Shown here piece by piece: positions 38,876 to 38,915 of a stretch of 38,915 nt of DNA. Origin of the DNA: an uncultured Fibrobacter sp. (lineage in GTDB: Bacteria; Fibrobacterota; Fibrobacteria; Fibrobacterales; Fibrobacteraceae); contig CAMHOW010000020.1 in the NCBI GenBank assembly GCA_946186895.1, forward strand, positions 1-38,915, in the 5' to 3' direction. The number at the start of each line of letters is the position of its first letter. Within the stretch, counting starts at the first letter, position 1. A program made the position numbers and the translations under genes. The notes beneath the pieces were generated by a model that searched no databases, had not been told where the DNA came from, and saw only the letters and a list, made by a program, of their open reading frames with translations.

Positions 38876-38915
38876 ATGGCTCTACAGTTCTACAACACCG
38901 CATCGCGCAAGAAAG
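38876..38915 (+). CDS. cysS: Cysteinyl-tRNA synthetase, N-terminal start (3' end outside window)
   Basis: Only the first 13 codons are visible, reading MALQFYNTASRKK. The YNTxxRxK pattern is the conserved opening of CysS, which charges tRNA-Cys. The start ATG has a strong GGAGG five bases upstream. The call rests on this short match and is moderately certain. Confidence 0.75.
   Translation, partial: MALQFYNTASRKK

Noticed and set aside
1..38915. Defence system, prophage, integron or retron
   Set aside because: No integrase, recombinase, reverse transcriptase, nuclease-helicase or toxin-antitoxin pair was recognised on either strand.

Overview
The window looks like a chromosomal segment of a Gram-negative bacterium of the FCB superphylum, most consistent with Fibrobacter (Fibrobacterota, a gut fibre degrader). 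The evidence is MlaFE-type ABC systems, many lipoproteins and outer-membrane barrel-like proteins, a secreted GH44 beta-glucanase with a serine-rich linker and a C-terminal module resembling type IX sorting domains, a GSCFA protein, a group II geranylgeranylglyceryl-phosphate-synthase-like protein, a DivIVA/YggU pair and promoter-like TATATTT boxes. Assignments come from reading the proteins and recalled family knowledge; no database search was run. No rRNA, tRNA, CRISPR array, phage, insertion sequence or recognisable defence system was seen.

Layout. 1-3310: 3' end of leuS, a bidirectional terminator, an unlisted 50-residue membrane ORF, two unknown cytoplasmic proteins, and a lipoprotein/barrel pair. 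3349-6515: BASS-family transporter, convergent barrel-like protein, CotH-type lipoprotein. 6512-10616: minus-strand operon divIVA-yggU-HD-GYP, divergent from a membrane protein with a degenerate GGDEF domain. 10782-13451: rpmH-rnpA-yidD-yidC. 13750-18819: minus-strand RgpF-like glycosyltransferase, rnr, plsC and pyrC. 18980-23128: tightly packed minus-strand operon EAL/HDOD-recR-engB-mlaE-mlaF. 23285-24381: hisE-hisG. 24862-27123: metY-cysK sulfur assimilation. 27196-30200: secreted GH44 enzyme and a lipoprotein flavodoxin. 30333-35618: wecE-like aminotransferase, GSCFA protein, GGGP synthase, coaBC and a UDG-like protein. 35778-38915: dnaB, a second mlaE-mlaF pair, and the first codons of cysS.

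Most genes are housekeeping: translation and RNA maturation, membrane-protein insertion, lipid and envelope maintenance, DNA replication and repair, and histidine, pyrimidine, cysteine and coenzyme A synthesis. Cyclic-di-GMP-type domains appear three times (HD-GYP, degenerate GGDEF, EAL/HDOD).

The least expected content is in small sequence structure. (1) Degenerate tandem repeats with a strict 7-base period but a different unit at each place occur at four or five loci, one in frame inside yidC and one forming a G-quadruplex motif at a gene start. (2) Several palindromic repeat families are dispersed; copies lie in frame inside the GSCFA gene and at the CoaB/CoaC domain junction of coaBC, and one supplies the probable start codon of the CotH gene. 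(3) TATATT-type boxes lie only 6-9 bases upstream of several start codons, suggesting leaderless transcripts. (4) rnpA has no usual start codon where its conserved N terminus begins and may start at AUC. No large new multi-gene system was recognised.
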